This document shows positions 47,482 to 56,572 of a DNA stretch of 64,000 nucleotides, piece by piece. The translations under genes and the position numbers were made by a program. Numbering within the stretch: position 1 is the stretch's first letter; each line of letters opens with the position of its first letter. The notes under the pieces were generated by a model. That model was given only the letters and a program-made list of their open reading frames with translations. It made no database searches and was not told the DNA's origin. Source of the stretch: Nitrosomonas sp. (lineage in GTDB: Bacteria > Pseudomonadota > Gammaproteobacteria > Burkholderiales > Nitrosomonadaceae); assembly GCA_021604405.1 (NCBI GenBank), contig BQJA01000004.1, forward strand, positions 1 to 64,000, written 5' to 3'.

Positions 47482-49080
47482 TTACAGTGTCGCCAAGAAG
47501 GCGACTAGATCCGCTTTTTCTTGATCGGTGAGGCCAATGCTAAAGCGTTCGTCATAAAAATCAACGACTTCATTTAAATCTGACGCCGATCCATCATGAA
47601 AATAGGGTGGACGAGATGAAACTGAACGTAATACTGGACCTTTGAAGCGTGCAATATCCTTCCATTTGCCAGTAATCAGCGCGCGGCCTGGGTCGGTTGT
47701 TTCAACTGTTTCGCCTGTCGTTGTATTGCGTAATGTATATAACGGCATATCCGGGGTGCGGCGTGACGCATCAGAGATGCCGATATCCACCGGCAATGGA
47801 ACTGAGTGATTGCCTGCATTGGGAATATTGTGGCAGGTCGTGCATGATCCGGCAATTTCTTCGACGCCTAACTCGTCATTTAAGCCGCTTACGCCACTGA
47901 TCATGATTTGCGCAGAATTAAACAAATCTTGTCCGCGCAATATCGCGGCACGGGCATTTTTCTGAGCATCGCCACTGTCGTCCTGTGCATAATCCGGGTT
48001 ATGACGTTTCCAGGCATCGTAGAGCGTCATGGCAACCGGGTTAAAGCTTTCACGCGTATGGTAGTCGCCATCCACCGTATCGTTAATACCAAAATAATAC
48101 GGAACTTCCTCTAGTGCCTCTGGACCAGCTTTTGCTTCATTTTCTCTCAGGTCTCCTGCGTTATAGTCATATATCTGCGCCGTGAACAGACTTGTCTCAA
48201 ATTCAACAATAGCTTGAAGTTCTTCCGCGGTTAATTCTCGCAACGCTTCGGCATGACCGAGTGTGGCGTTGTTAGCCTGGGTTTCCAAATCTATTGCTAC
48301 AGGAGCGAAGCAGGTTGACGTTCCAAAAATGCAGTCGCTTGAACTTTCATCGTTTGTTGTCTCGCGCCCTTCCCACATGACCGCATTCAGAAACTTGAGG
48401 TTCGTGGTCGGTAATGGACGTCGGTATAATGAAAGCTCTGTTTCGCTGGCAAAGCCGTAGGGATCATCTGCTGCAACTAATTCAAATTCCGCGTCATCTG
48501 GAATTCCCAAGCCAACGCGTATATTTGCTTTGTTCAGCAACATGCTGTAGGCATTGCGGCGGTCATCAACCGTTGCTACGTTCTCAATCGGAGAATTGGC
48601 GCCATCAACCAGACGAAACAGCGGATGTAATCCGTCAGTTTCTTCAAAGCGCTGTTGCACACCTTCTGGTGTAATGGTCCACCCTTCTTCAGGTGCGTGG
48701 CATGTTTCGCAACTGCGGTCATTGTCACCCAGGCTTTTGAAGAATGGATTGTTTAAATCAATTGATCCGGTTGTGCTATAGGTCGCATCGATACCATGCG
48801 CATTCTCTGACTCGAACATGTTTGGCATGTTATCAGGCTCACCGTGATTTTCATCTATATCATTGCTGGCGTGTCTGTTGTTATCTTCATCGTGTCTGTG
48901 TCCGCGTCGATGGGATTTGCCATGTTTCCTTTCTTTGAATTCACTATGGTGCCGTTCTTTTTCTCCGTCATGAGCGCGGTGACGAGATCCGTCATGATCT
49001 TTGTCTGCAAGTACAGGTGCCGCTAAAATTGTAAGTAAAACTGATATCAGCCCTACTTTGATAATATTGTTAATACGCAA
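47482..49080 (-). CDS. Di-haem cytochrome c peroxidase/MauG family protein with His-rich N-terminus
   Basis: The 532-residue exported protein has a signal peptide (residues 1-25, ending PVLADK) and two haem c sites: CETCH at 124-128 and CTTCH near 408-412. C-terminal RSVSSRPPYFHDGSA and LVAFLATL strings are typical of the bacterial cytochrome c peroxidase/MauG family, which reduces peroxide or modifies a partner protein in the periplasm. It is longer than usual because residues 27-80 form a charged insert with 11 His in about 55 residues, a possible metal-binding tail. The start codon is TTG (49080-49078), supported by AGGAG six nt upstream. It appears monocistronic. Confidence 0.88.
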   Translation of the reverse strand: MRINNIIKVGLISVLLTILAAPVLADKDHDGSRHRAHDGEKERHHSEFKERKHGKSHRRGHRHDEDNNRHASNDIDENHGEPDNMPNMFESENAHGIDATYSTTGSIDLNNPFFKSLGDNDRSCETCHAPEEGWTITPEGVQQRFEETDGLHPLFRLVDGANSPIENVATVDDRRNAYSMLLNKANIRVGLGIPDDAEFELVAADDPYGFASETELSLYRRPLPTTNLKFLNAVMWEGRETTNDESSSDCIFGTSTCFAPVAIDLETQANNATLGHAEALRELTAEELQAIVEFETSLFTAQIYDYNAGDLRENEAKAGPEALEEVPYYFGINDTVDGDYHTRESFNPVAMTLYDAWKRHNPDYAQDDSGDAQKNARAAILRGQDLFNSAQIMISGVSGLNDELGVEEIAGSCTTCHNIPNAGNHSVPLPVDIGISDASRRTPDMPLYTLRNTTTGETVETTDPGRALITGKWKDIARFKGPVLRSVSSRPPYFHDGSASDLNEVVDFYDERFSIGLTDQEKADLVAFLATL

Positions 49081-49836
49081 AATATACTCCTGTTATTATT
49101 GATATAAAATTGACAAGGTTTGGCTGCAGCATATAGATGTTTATGATTATATGTTGCATGGTAAAAAGTTTTAATTCGCTTGTCCCGTGATTTGCTACGC
49201 GACAATTTTTGCCAATTCTTTTGAAAATTACTGATGGCCGTTCATCAGCATATCGCTGCAGTAATGCTTTATATTTAATGAATGATTGCTGCAACAAAAA
49301 CATTCAAAAAGTATGAATTGTTCAGCAATATTCGTGCCAATAGTTGAATGCTGTGATTAATCAATATGTTGCATTTTTGTTGCGGAAAGGTTGAAGTGGC
49401 CTTTTGTCGTTTGCAAATAATGAATTGTCTGTATATGTTTGTAACGATCTGTTTTAATAGGATTATATTTGTCTCTGAAAAGTGACGGAAAAGATTGGAT
49501 TGCCCAGGTTGTCACGAAGCAAGAACGTATTTAAACACGCGTTTTATTTCGCTGAGCAATGATTGCTGGCATGATGATTTTCAACCGGCATTGACGAGGT
49601 TTCAGTCAGGGATATGGCGGGAAGGGATTAGCATATCCGAAAAATTTATTGTTCAGCCAGTCACGAGATGAAAGATTGATGCCAATTTAATGGCTTCAAA
49701 TATTACGGGAAGCCGTGGACGGCTTTTCTGCCGCCACGGACGGGCGTTCAGGTGGCTGATTTGAGCGATCTGTCTGGTGTTTTAATATGTAATGTGTAAC
49801 TATCAGCGACTGTCATCCCGATTGTGATCCATTCAT
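49081..49836. other. Gap of 756 bp without a supported gene
   Basis: The left part holds the leader of the minus-strand cytochrome gene (AGGAG at 49087-49091). The rest is AT-rich with no frame I can support; a 77-codon minus-strand frame at its left end overlaps the leader and looks spurious. A strong hairpin lies at 49713-49739. Confidence 0.3.
49713..49739. repeat. Imperfect GC-rich hairpin
   Basis: CCGTGG, one extra A, then CGGC pairs with GCCG and CCACGG around a 6-nt loop (TTTTCT), giving ten base pairs with a single bulge. It lies about 100 bp past the stop of the DCC-family gene on the minus strand. It could be its terminator or a dispersed palindromic repeat; only one copy was noticed in the window. 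Confidence 0.4.
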
Positions 49837-50208
49837 CTACAAGCGACCGCTTTTTTTCAGACGTCGATTAACCATCCAGCGGTAAATTGACGACAATAAC
49901 GGACGAATGACAGGTAAACCGATCAGCCAGGCGAGTGGCTTAAGTTTCGGTACACGGGTCATTAGCAGAATATAAGCATCTAGTTCGGAATATATATGCT
50001 GGTTCTCATCGCGCACGTGAAGCTCGGTCATGGCTTTGCGTGGATCGATACCGATGTCGCGTAAATAAGTGTCTCGCCCTGTAATATCAAACCAGCACAC
50101 ATCCTGGCCGTCTTTCCCCGCCATTTCCTCATAGTTCTGCCGGTCTTTAATACAGCTTGGGCAAGCGCCATCATAGTAGACGGTGATTTTTTTCTTCGAT
50201 AAACCCAT
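49837..50208 (-). CDS. DCC-family (DUF393) thiol-disulfide oxidoreductase-like protein
   Basis: The 123-residue protein begins with KITVYYDGACPSC, the DUF393 signature with a CxxC pair (Cys15, Cys18) on the first strand of a thioredoxin-like fold, and ends with a basic helix. A redox role is assumed for the family but not established. The middle (VCWFDITGRDTYLRDIGIDP) and the ELHVRDENQHIYSELDAYILL stretch, split here across two motifs, follow the family pattern. It has no signal peptide. Confidence 0.88.
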   Translation of the reverse strand: MGLSKKKITVYYDGACPSCIKDRQNYEEMAGKDGQDVCWFDITGRDTYLRDIGIDPRKAMTELHVRDENQHIYSELDAYILLMTRVPKLKPLAWLIGLPVIRPLLSSIYRWMVNRRLKKSGRL

Positions 50209-50309
50209 AACTCATGCCTCTTATGAAGAGAAACCTGTATTTGCTTGTTTCCTGGTTATTTCAATCCTCGACTGAATTCATTTGGAATTAGAAAGCTAAT
50301 AAATAAATC

Positions 50310-50744
50310 TCAATCCCATCCAGACGATTCGTAGCCTCGGTCTCGGAGGCAGCTGTCAACAAAATTTTGAAATGTATAATTCGGTTCGTTACCACGGATT
50401 AAGCTGCGAATTAGACCGATAGTTGCCCCGGCAGCTGCGCCGGCGGCAGAACCGCTGCCGGCAGAACCGCTAATCGCACCGGCTACCGCACCTCCTGCTG
50501 CACCCGCTCCAGCGCCTATTGCTGTGTTCTTTGCGATATTTTTTCCGGTATTTGAGGAAGATGTATATTGTTCTGCAATTTTCTGGCATTCAGCAATGTC
50601 CTGGTCAGCTTGTACCTGCCCGACACTTTTCAGGTGAGCATTCGGATAGAGAACCGGCTTTGGGCTGGCGCAGCCAGTTAATTGAAAACACACTACGATC
50701 ACAATCAGCATGATTGTTGTGTGCAGTTTGTTTTCTTTTTTCAT
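50310..50744 (-). CDS. Glycine-zipper lipoprotein
   Basis: The 144-residue protein has a lipoprotein signal (lipobox LTGC, Cys25) and a glycine-zipper region (about residues 74-112) rich in GxxxG and Ala, such as AIGAGAGAAGGAVAGAIS, which can insert into or pack within membranes. A Cys pair outside the zipper (ECQKIAEQY and DSCLRDRGY) may form a disulfide. Envelope proteins of this kind are common and of unclear function. The C-terminal CLRDRGY motif is shared with other glycine-zipper lipoproteins of proteobacteria. Confidence 0.8.
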   Translation of the reverse strand: MKKENKLHTTIMLIVIVVCFQLTGCASPKPVLYPNAHLKSVGQVQADQDIAECQKIAEQYTSSSNTGKNIAKNTAIGAGAGAAGGAVAGAISGSAGSGSAAGAAAGATIGLIRSLIRGNEPNYTFQNFVDSCLRDRGYESSGWD

Positions 50745-51104
50745 AATTAATGATTCCTTCTTTCTTCATATTTCAAATTTGCTTTCATTTGGCATTGAAA
50801 CGACTCTGCACTTGCCGCCGCTGTTGAACAAACGCTGACCGGCATTCCCGTTACTTTTTCCGATTGCCTGCTGCGTGGGCTGTTAAAGAAAGCAGAGTCC
50901 CTAGTCCGGTTTATTCTTAGATAGGAAAAATACCATATTGTTTCATATTGCTGTGCAGCGAGCATGACATCTTGTTATCGTGTTCGAAATATCATAAAGT
51001 GAGAATAGATTTTTAATAGAATCAGAATAATTCTAATAATGCTGTTAGCGCGGGACGATTAAATCGATAATTCAGCTGAAATTAGAAAAAGGCTAACATA
51101 TATC
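50745..51104. other. Divergent intergenic region of 360 bp
   Basis: It separates the glycine-zipper lipoprotein (minus) from the pseudokinase (plus) and must hold both promoters. A 72-codon minus-strand frame at 50747-50965 ends at the lipoprotein gene, lacks a ribosome binding site and is not supported. An AGAAT-A-ATTCT palindrome (about 51025-51035) is the only small symmetry I noticed. Confidence 0.3.
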
Positions 51105-52790
51105 ATGACATACGCACACAAACAGTTTTTGGCAGAGAATACCCGAATCGGTGTCTACGAGATTAATGATGTCTTAAAAGTCAGACCCTTTGATATCATT
51201 TATCGCGCCTGGAATCATCATCTTAAAGAGTGGGTGGTGTTGCATGAATATTTTCCTGGTGAAATTGCCACACGTGGGGATGATGGTTTAAACGTCGGAC
51301 CAAAGCTTGCCAGCGACAAAGAAAATTTTGAATTTGGTTTAAAGGCATTTTTGCACCAGGCTGAAATTCTAATGCAAATCGAGCATCCCAACATCGCCGT
51401 TACAGAAAACAAACTGCAACTGAATGGCACGGTCTATCGGATTGAGGATTATCAGGCGGGCATGTCAGATTCCGGTCTCGAAAACTCGCTGACAACAACA
51501 TTTAGCGAAACTAAGGTTAGATCGATTCTGGCATCGATCCTGACAGCGCTTCAGACTATCCATGCGCACAAAATCGTACATGGTGGCATTCATCCCGGTG
51601 CGATCCTAATAAGCGGGAAGGGAGAGCCGATGCTGACCGATTTTGCCGCTGCGCGTCTGGCAATCGCCTTGCGCACTGGCAAACTTGAAGGCGAATTAAG
51701 TCCCGGCTATGCGCCTGTGGAACAATATGACCACGCTCAGGCGCTCGGTCCCGCAACCGATTTTTATGCGTTGGGTGCAACAATGTATCATTGCCTTACC
51801 CATATTCATCCGGTTGCGGTTCAGGACCGGTTAGCGGCAATCAGTAATCATGAACCTGATCCGATGATTTTGCGTGCGAGCCGATTGAGCGCTGCGTATA
51901 GTGTGAATTTGCTGGAAACCATAGATTGGATGTTGCGTCCAGATTATCAAGAGCGGCCGCAAACAGCTGCTGAAATTTTAACGGCACTGGACCCGGAATA
52001 CGCCGGCTCTCATGTCGATTCCAAGCCCTTTGGAAAAAAGGCCATGAACGGTGTCAATACAAATTCAGGTGCTAAAGATCGTGCATGGATATTTGTCATG
52101 GCCGGGATAATAGCCTTGATTGGAAGCGGATTATGGTTCGGTGAACAAAACACAGCATTTATGCGCAGCACGCCAGGTGCGGTGACAGCGTCGTCATTGT
52201 CGCAACAGAGTGTTGATCAAGTTACTGTTAATACATTAGAAAACAAAGAATCGCCGGTCGCTGAGACCGGATTAAATCAAGTGTCTGAACCCGAAAAAAT
52301 TTCCGAGATACATGAAATTGGCATACAGGACGCATCAAAAAAACAGTTGACGAAGGGGGATAAAAAAACGACACTGATACCGCGCGCTGACGATAATCGA
52401 TCGGACGTTGAGAAAACTCAGCAGCCGGCAGTAGTCGACAAAAGGCAGATTTCATCAGTAAAGCCGGTTCCGTCAGAAAAAGCGGCTGATAATAATGGTA
52501 CGATAAAATGGTATTTGGCTGCGGCAGAAAAAGCCATGAAGGAAATGCGTTTCACTACCCCGGTGGGCAACAGTGCATTTGAGTATTATCAAACGGTTCT
52601 TGCTGCAGACCCGAACAATGCGGAAGCGCTTGCCGGGCTGCAAAATATTGTTGATGCGTATATTCGTCTTATTGAAGAAGCAAAGACAGAAGGTTTGCCA
52701 AATACAGCGCGGGTCTATCTGCAAAGAGCAGAAGCTGTTTTACCGGAAGCGTCTGAACTGCGTAGTATCCGGGCAGAATTAGTCGAATAA
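51105..52790 (+). CDS. Membrane-anchored Ser/Thr kinase-fold protein lacking catalytic residues (pseudokinase)
   Basis: The 561-residue protein has an N-terminal PknB-like kinase domain (about 15-290), one membrane helix (about 329-347, AWIFVMAGIIALIGSGLWF), a charged linker and a C-terminal helical repeat region (about 460-561) resembling TPR. The kinase fold is clear from the helix-C Glu (E87), the LTDF segment, YAPVEQY and the DFYALGATMYHCL helix. Key catalytic residues are replaced: the ATP-anchoring Lys of VAIKEYFP is His47 (VVLHEYFP), the HRD Asp is Gly161, and the loop Asn is Ala166 (HGGIHPGAIL). Only the DFG Asp (179) remains. It should bind partners rather than phosphorylate. Role unknown; it lies 209 bp before lon. 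Confidence 0.85.
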   Translation: MTYAHKQFLAENTRIGVYEINDVLKVRPFDIIYRAWNHHLKEWVVLHEYFPGEIATRGDDGLNVGPKLASDKENFEFGLKAFLHQAEILMQIEHPNIAVTENKLQLNGTVYRIEDYQAGMSDSGLENSLTTTFSETKVRSILASILTALQTIHAHKIVHGGIHPGAILISGKGEPMLTDFAAARLAIALRTGKLEGELSPGYAPVEQYDHAQALGPATDFYALGATMYHCLTHIHPVAVQDRLAAISNHEPDPMILRASRLSAAYSVNLLETIDWMLRPDYQERPQTAAEILTALDPEYAGSHVDSKPFGKKAMNGVNTNSGAKDRAWIFVMAGIIALIGSGLWFGEQNTAFMRSTPGAVTASSLSQQSVDQVTVNTLENKESPVAETGLNQVSEPEKISEIHEIGIQDASKKQLTKGDKKTTLIPRADDNRSDVEKTQQPAVVDKRQISSVKPVPSEKAADNNGTIKWYLAAAEKAMKEMRFTTPVGNSAFEYYQTVLAADPNNAEALAGLQNIVDAYIRLIEEAKTEGLPNTARVYLQRAEAVLPEASELRSIRAELVE

Positions 52791-52938
52791 CGACCAACGC
52801 CCATTAGTTTTTGGACTTTAGAGTACCTTCTTTGTTGCGTTAGAATAGACTGGATGAGTGAAAATTAACCGGTGTATTGATCGTTAATTTCTTTTTGTGC
52901 GTAACTTTGCAGGTTATACTATTTACTGATTGCGCTAT

Positions 52939-52964
52939 CTTGAATTTCGCTAAGTTGTCCCAAT
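52939..52964 (+). promoter_or_regulatory. Heat-shock (sigma-32-like) promoter of lon
   Basis: CTTGAA (52939-52944) and CCCAAT (52959-52964) are separated by 14 bp, close to the sigma-32 pattern CTTGAAA-N11-16-CCCATnT. The start codon of lon follows 36 bp after the -10. Lon is a sigma-32 target in many proteobacteria, so position and sequence agree. No clear ribosome binding site lies in the short leader. Confidence 0.45.
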
Positions 52965-52999
52965 TGTTCTAATCTCAATTATTTATTTATTAACTCATT

Positions 53000-55417
53000 A
53001 TGATTCCTCAAGTAAAGGATTCCGAACATCTGTTGTTGCCATTGCTGCCATTACGCGATGTGGTGGTATTTCCGCATATGGTGATTCCGTTGTTCGTCGG
53101 ACGACCGAAATCCATCAAGGCACTGGAGCTGGCTATGGAGTCAAGTAAAAGTATTTTACTTGTTGCGCAAAAATCAGCAGCCAAAGATGAACCTTCTCCC
53201 GATGATCTATACGATATAGGGAGCGTCGCCAGCCTGCTACAGATGCTTAAGTTGCCAGATGGGACCGTTAAGGTCTTAGTGGAAGGCAATCATCGTGCAC
53301 GTATACTGGAATTAATTGATTCAGAGACACATTTCTCTGGAAAAGCGTTAGAGCTAGCGCCCGATATTGATGAAAGTCCTGAAGTTGAAGCAATGCGCCG
53401 TGCGATACTGACGCAGTTTGATCAATATATCAAACTCAATAAAAAAATTCCTCCGGAAATAATTACTTCACTGGGAGGAATCGAAGAAGGCGGGCGTTTG
53501 GCGGATACAATTGCTGCCTATTTGCCACTAAAACTCGAGCAAAAGCAAGAGATTCTGGAGATATTCGACGTAACAAAGCGTCTTGAGCATTTATTGGGCC
53601 TTCTAGAAACCGAACTGGATATTCTCCAGGTGGAGAAGCGTATTCGTGGACGAGTAAAACGTCAGATGGAGAAAAGCCAGCGCGATTACTATCTCAACGA
53701 ACAAGTTAAGGCAATTCAAAAAGAACTTGGTGAAGGCGAGGAAGGTGCTGACCTGGAGGAAATTGAAAAAAAGATAAATGCTGCGCAAATGCCAAAAGAG
53801 GCACGGACAAAAGCCGAGTCAGAATTAAAAAAACTGCGTTTAATGTCTCCCATGTCTGCTGAAGCGACGGTGGTCAGGAATTACCTGGACACGCTTGTTT
53901 CACTGCCATGGAAAAAGAAAAGCAAGATCAGCAAAGATCTTAATGTCGCAGAATCAGTCCTCGAAAAAGATCATTACGGTCTGGAGAAAGTTAAAGAACG
54001 TATCGTTGAGTATTTAGCGGTTCAGCAACGTGTCGACAAGATGAAAGCGCCAATTCTTTGTCTGGTTGGGCCTCCGGGTGTAGGCAAGACTTCACTGGGG
54101 CAGTCCATTGCGCGAGCGACAAACCGGAAATTTGTACGTATGTCATTAGGTGGTGTCCGTGATGAAGCAGAGATTCGTGGTCATCGCCGCACATATATTG
54201 GTTCGATGTCCGGCAAAATTCTGCAGAATATGTCGAAGGTCGGGGTCAAAAATCCCTTATTTCTACTTGATGAAGTCGATAAAATGGGGATGGATTTTCG
54301 TGGCGATCCCTCGTCTGCATTGTTGGAAGTGCTGGATCCGGAGCAGAATAATTCGTTTGTTGATCACTATGTTGAGGTCGAGTATGACTTGTCAGATGTG
54401 ATGTTTGTCGCCACGGCTAATACGCTGAATATTCCGCCTGCGTTGTTGGACCGTATGGAAGTGATTCGGCTGGCGGGTTATACCGAAGATGAAAAGGTGA
54501 ATATCGCCACGCGTTATCTGTTACCCAAGCAGATGGAGAACCATGGTCTCAAGGAAAATGAGCTGATATTATCCGAATCTGCGATACGTGATATTGCCCG
54601 TTATTATACAAGAGAGGCCGGTGTTCGTGCCATGGAGCGGGAAATTTCCAAGATATGCCGTAAAGTGGTCAAGGCGCTATTACTCAAAAGCAATAAAAAA
54701 GGCAAAATTACCATCAACACGCGCAATCTGGATAAATATCTGGGTGTGCGCCGGTATACTTACGGTATTGCTGAAGAGAAGAATCAGGTTGGGCAAGTGT
54801 CCGGCCTGGCATGGACGGAAGTGGGTGGAGAATTATTGACCATTGAAGCCGTTGTGTTACCCGGTAAAGGCAAAACCATTACGACAGGTAAACTGGGCGA
54901 AGTCATGCAAGAATCCATTCAGGCCGCACTGTCTGTCGTCAGAAGCCGTTCGCAAGTGTTGGGGATTCCCGAGGATTTTTACCAAAAAAATGATATTCAT
55001 ATACATTTGCCGGAAGGTGCTACGCCTAAGGATGGTCCAAGTGCAGGGATAGGAATCAGTGTGGCAATGGTGTCGGTTCTGACGGACATACCCGTCAAGG
55101 CATCCGTCGCGATGACCGGCGAGATCACCCTGAGGGGTGAAGTATTACGTATTGGCGGTCTGAAAGAGAAACTGCTGGCGGCTCGTCGTGCCGGCATAAA
55201 GGACGTGTTAATTCCGGAAGAAAACGTTAAGGATCTGATTGATATTCCGGGGAATATAAAAAACGAACTCAATATTCATCCAGTAAAATGGATCGATCAA
55301 GTTCTTGAATTGGCACTGGAGTATAAGCCGAAAGCGCTCTCTGCCGCTGTGGACACGACACCGCTAACGGCCGCGTCTAAGGAAAAGCCGGCAGATAGTA
55401 ATATAAAGTGTCATTAA
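53000..55417 (+). CDS. lon: Lon protease (endopeptidase La)
   Basis: This 805-residue ATP-dependent serine protease degrades misfolded and regulatory proteins in the cytoplasm. Domain order is complete: N-terminal substrate-binding domain (LPLLPLRDVVVFPHMVIPLF at the start), a coiled helical region, AAA+ ATPase with Walker A GPPGVGKTSLGQS (about 357-369) and Walker B FLLDEVDKM, and the protease domain with catalytic Ser in KDGPSAG (about 681) and the Lys of the dyad in LRIGGLKEKLLAA (about 724). Length is normal. A heat-shock-like promoter precedes it and a hairpin terminator follows. Confidence 0.98.
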   Translation: MIPQVKDSEHLLLPLLPLRDVVVFPHMVIPLFVGRPKSIKALELAMESSKSILLVAQKSAAKDEPSPDDLYDIGSVASLLQMLKLPDGTVKVLVEGNHRARILELIDSETHFSGKALELAPDIDESPEVEAMRRAILTQFDQYIKLNKKIPPEIITSLGGIEEGGRLADTIAAYLPLKLEQKQEILEIFDVTKRLEHLLGLLETELDILQVEKRIRGRVKRQMEKSQRDYYLNEQVKAIQKELGEGEEGADLEEIEKKINAAQMPKEARTKAESELKKLRLMSPMSAEATVVRNYLDTLVSLPWKKKSKISKDLNVAESVLEKDHYGLEKVKERIVEYLAVQQRVDKMKAPILCLVGPPGVGKTSLGQSIARATNRKFVRMSLGGVRDEAEIRGHRRTYIGSMSGKILQNMSKVGVKNPLFLLDEVDKMGMDFRGDPSSALLEVLDPEQNNSFVDHYVEVEYDLSDVMFVATANTLNIPPALLDRMEVIRLAGYTEDEKVNIATRYLLPKQMENHGLKENELILSESAIRDIARYYTREAGVRAMEREISKICRKVVKALLLKSNKKGKITINTRNLDKYLGVRRYTYGIAEEKNQVGQVSGLAWTEVGGELLTIEAVVLPGKGKTITTGKLGEVMQESIQAALSVVRSRSQVLGIPEDFYQKNDIHIHLPEGATPKDGPSAGIGISVAMVSVLTDIPVKASVAMTGEITLRGEVLRIGGLKEKLLAARRAGIKDVLIPEENVKDLIDIPGNIKNELNIHPVKWIDQVLELALEYKPKALSAAVDTTPLTAASKEKPADSNIKCH

Positions 55418-55444
55418 GCGCTAATCATTGGTGTGCTCGGCAAT

Positions 55445-55490
55445 AAGGCGGTATTTTCGCGTGCGTGTCGGTTTTCTAACCCGCCTTTTT
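55445..55490 (+). terminator. Rho-independent-like terminator after lon
   Basis: AAGGCGG (55445-55451) pairs with CCGCCTT (55481-55487) around a 29-nt loop and is followed by further T residues. It lies 28 bp after the lon stop. The loop is long, so strength is uncertain. Confidence 0.45.
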
Positions 55491-55572
55491 GCAGAATGTT
55501 CGCGATGTTATTCGCTCTGCACTCAAAGGATTCTCAATGCGCTTGGTTATTAAGCTTTAGTTCACCATTAAT

Positions 55573-56232
55573 TCATGGCTCTCTGTCGCCGTTGTAATAA
55601 TATGGCGCGACTGGTCGTTGAATAACTGCCCGGGTATCATCATCCGCATTTATTCCGATACGATGGTTGATAATGTGATTGTCGGGTCCACCATTGAAAT
55701 GGCGGGTGGAGGGATAAATGTCCTTGCTCATCGTGGCGTCAGCGGGATGGTATCTGTGCGCTTCTCTTCTGAGAATCGTGCTTCCAATAATTCCGCTGAT
55801 AATTCCGCCAGAAAGAATGGCCGCGGCATTTCCCGGTATCATAACGTCAGTAAAATCCACAATACCACAATTCATGCATACTGGCGGCTGTTGGTATCTT
55901 GGGTCGATTGCTGCGTCTGTACTTTTAAGGCTTATGGCATTTCCGCCTGATGATGTCGAGCCAGCACGATTAACCTCCTTGAAAGGCATTTCGGCGTCAG
56001 GACTTGGTGTTGAGGTAATTGTTTGTTTCCGGCCACTTGGACTGTTCTGTTCAGCAGCCTTATTTTCAACATAAGATGATTGGGAAAATACACGCTCCTC
56101 AGCTATTCCAGGTATCAAGCCGATCATGACACTGAATACAAGCATACGGCAGATTTGCCAGGAAACTCCGGGAATCCGGGTTTTACTATTAATTGTATTT
56201 TTTTCTTTCGACATAATAAGTCTTATCGGCAA
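55573..56232 (-). CDS. Exported protein of unknown function with CxxC and glycine-zipper-like segment
   Basis: The 219-residue protein has a hydrophobic N-terminal segment (RMLVFSVMIGLIPGIAEE, about 29-46), a low-complexity Ser/Thr/Pro-rich stretch, the pair VCMNCGIVDF (about 117-126), then a Gly/Ile-rich segment (AAILSGGIISGIIGSTIL) reminiscent of SlyB/Pcp-type glycine zippers, and a polar tail. I do not recognise the family. TTG at 56232 is the better start because AAGGAGG lies 8 nt before it; the ATG seven codons in (56214) is too far from that site. It faces the divergent glutamate dehydrogenase gene across 340 bp. Confidence 0.7.
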   Translation of the reverse strand: MPIRLIMSKEKNTINSKTRIPGVSWQICRMLVFSVMIGLIPGIAEERVFSQSSYVENKAAEQNSPSGRKQTITSTPSPDAEMPFKEVNRAGSTSSGGNAISLKSTDAAIDPRYQQPPVCMNCGIVDFTDVMIPGNAAAILSGGIISGIIGSTILRREAHRYHPADATMSKDIYPSTRHFNGGPDNHIINHRIGINADDDTRAVIQRPVAPYYYNGDREP

Positions 56233-56572
56233 ACTGAAATCCTCCTTTATACATAAATTATCTTACCTGTATTTATTGCAAACTGTTTCATTTAAAGACG
56301 TTTACTGCGAGTCCGATATAGCCAAAGGCAATTCGAGGTTGAGTATTTGACACGGCAGGCATGCGCTGATTCCAACAGCAGGGCAGGAGCGGTACTTTCA
56401 AGCTGTTGCCGAGAGAAATGCAAGGGTTACGGGAGAACCTGCAATAGTCACGATTTTTTATATTTGACGAACAGGATAGCCACCGCCCACCAGCCTGCGC
56501 ACTGACAGATGGGCTGTGCTGTGGTAAAAGATATCTTTTGTAACACCAATCCGGCTCAGGGAATGATGATTC
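56233..56572. other. Divergent intergenic region of 340 bp
   Basis: It holds the AAGGAGG ribosome binding site of the minus-strand gene (about 56241-56247) and the leader of the glutamate dehydrogenase gene. Minus-strand frames at 56288-56581 and 56458-56667 overlap the dehydrogenase start and have no support. I see no clear promoter hexamers or operators. Confidence 0.3.
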
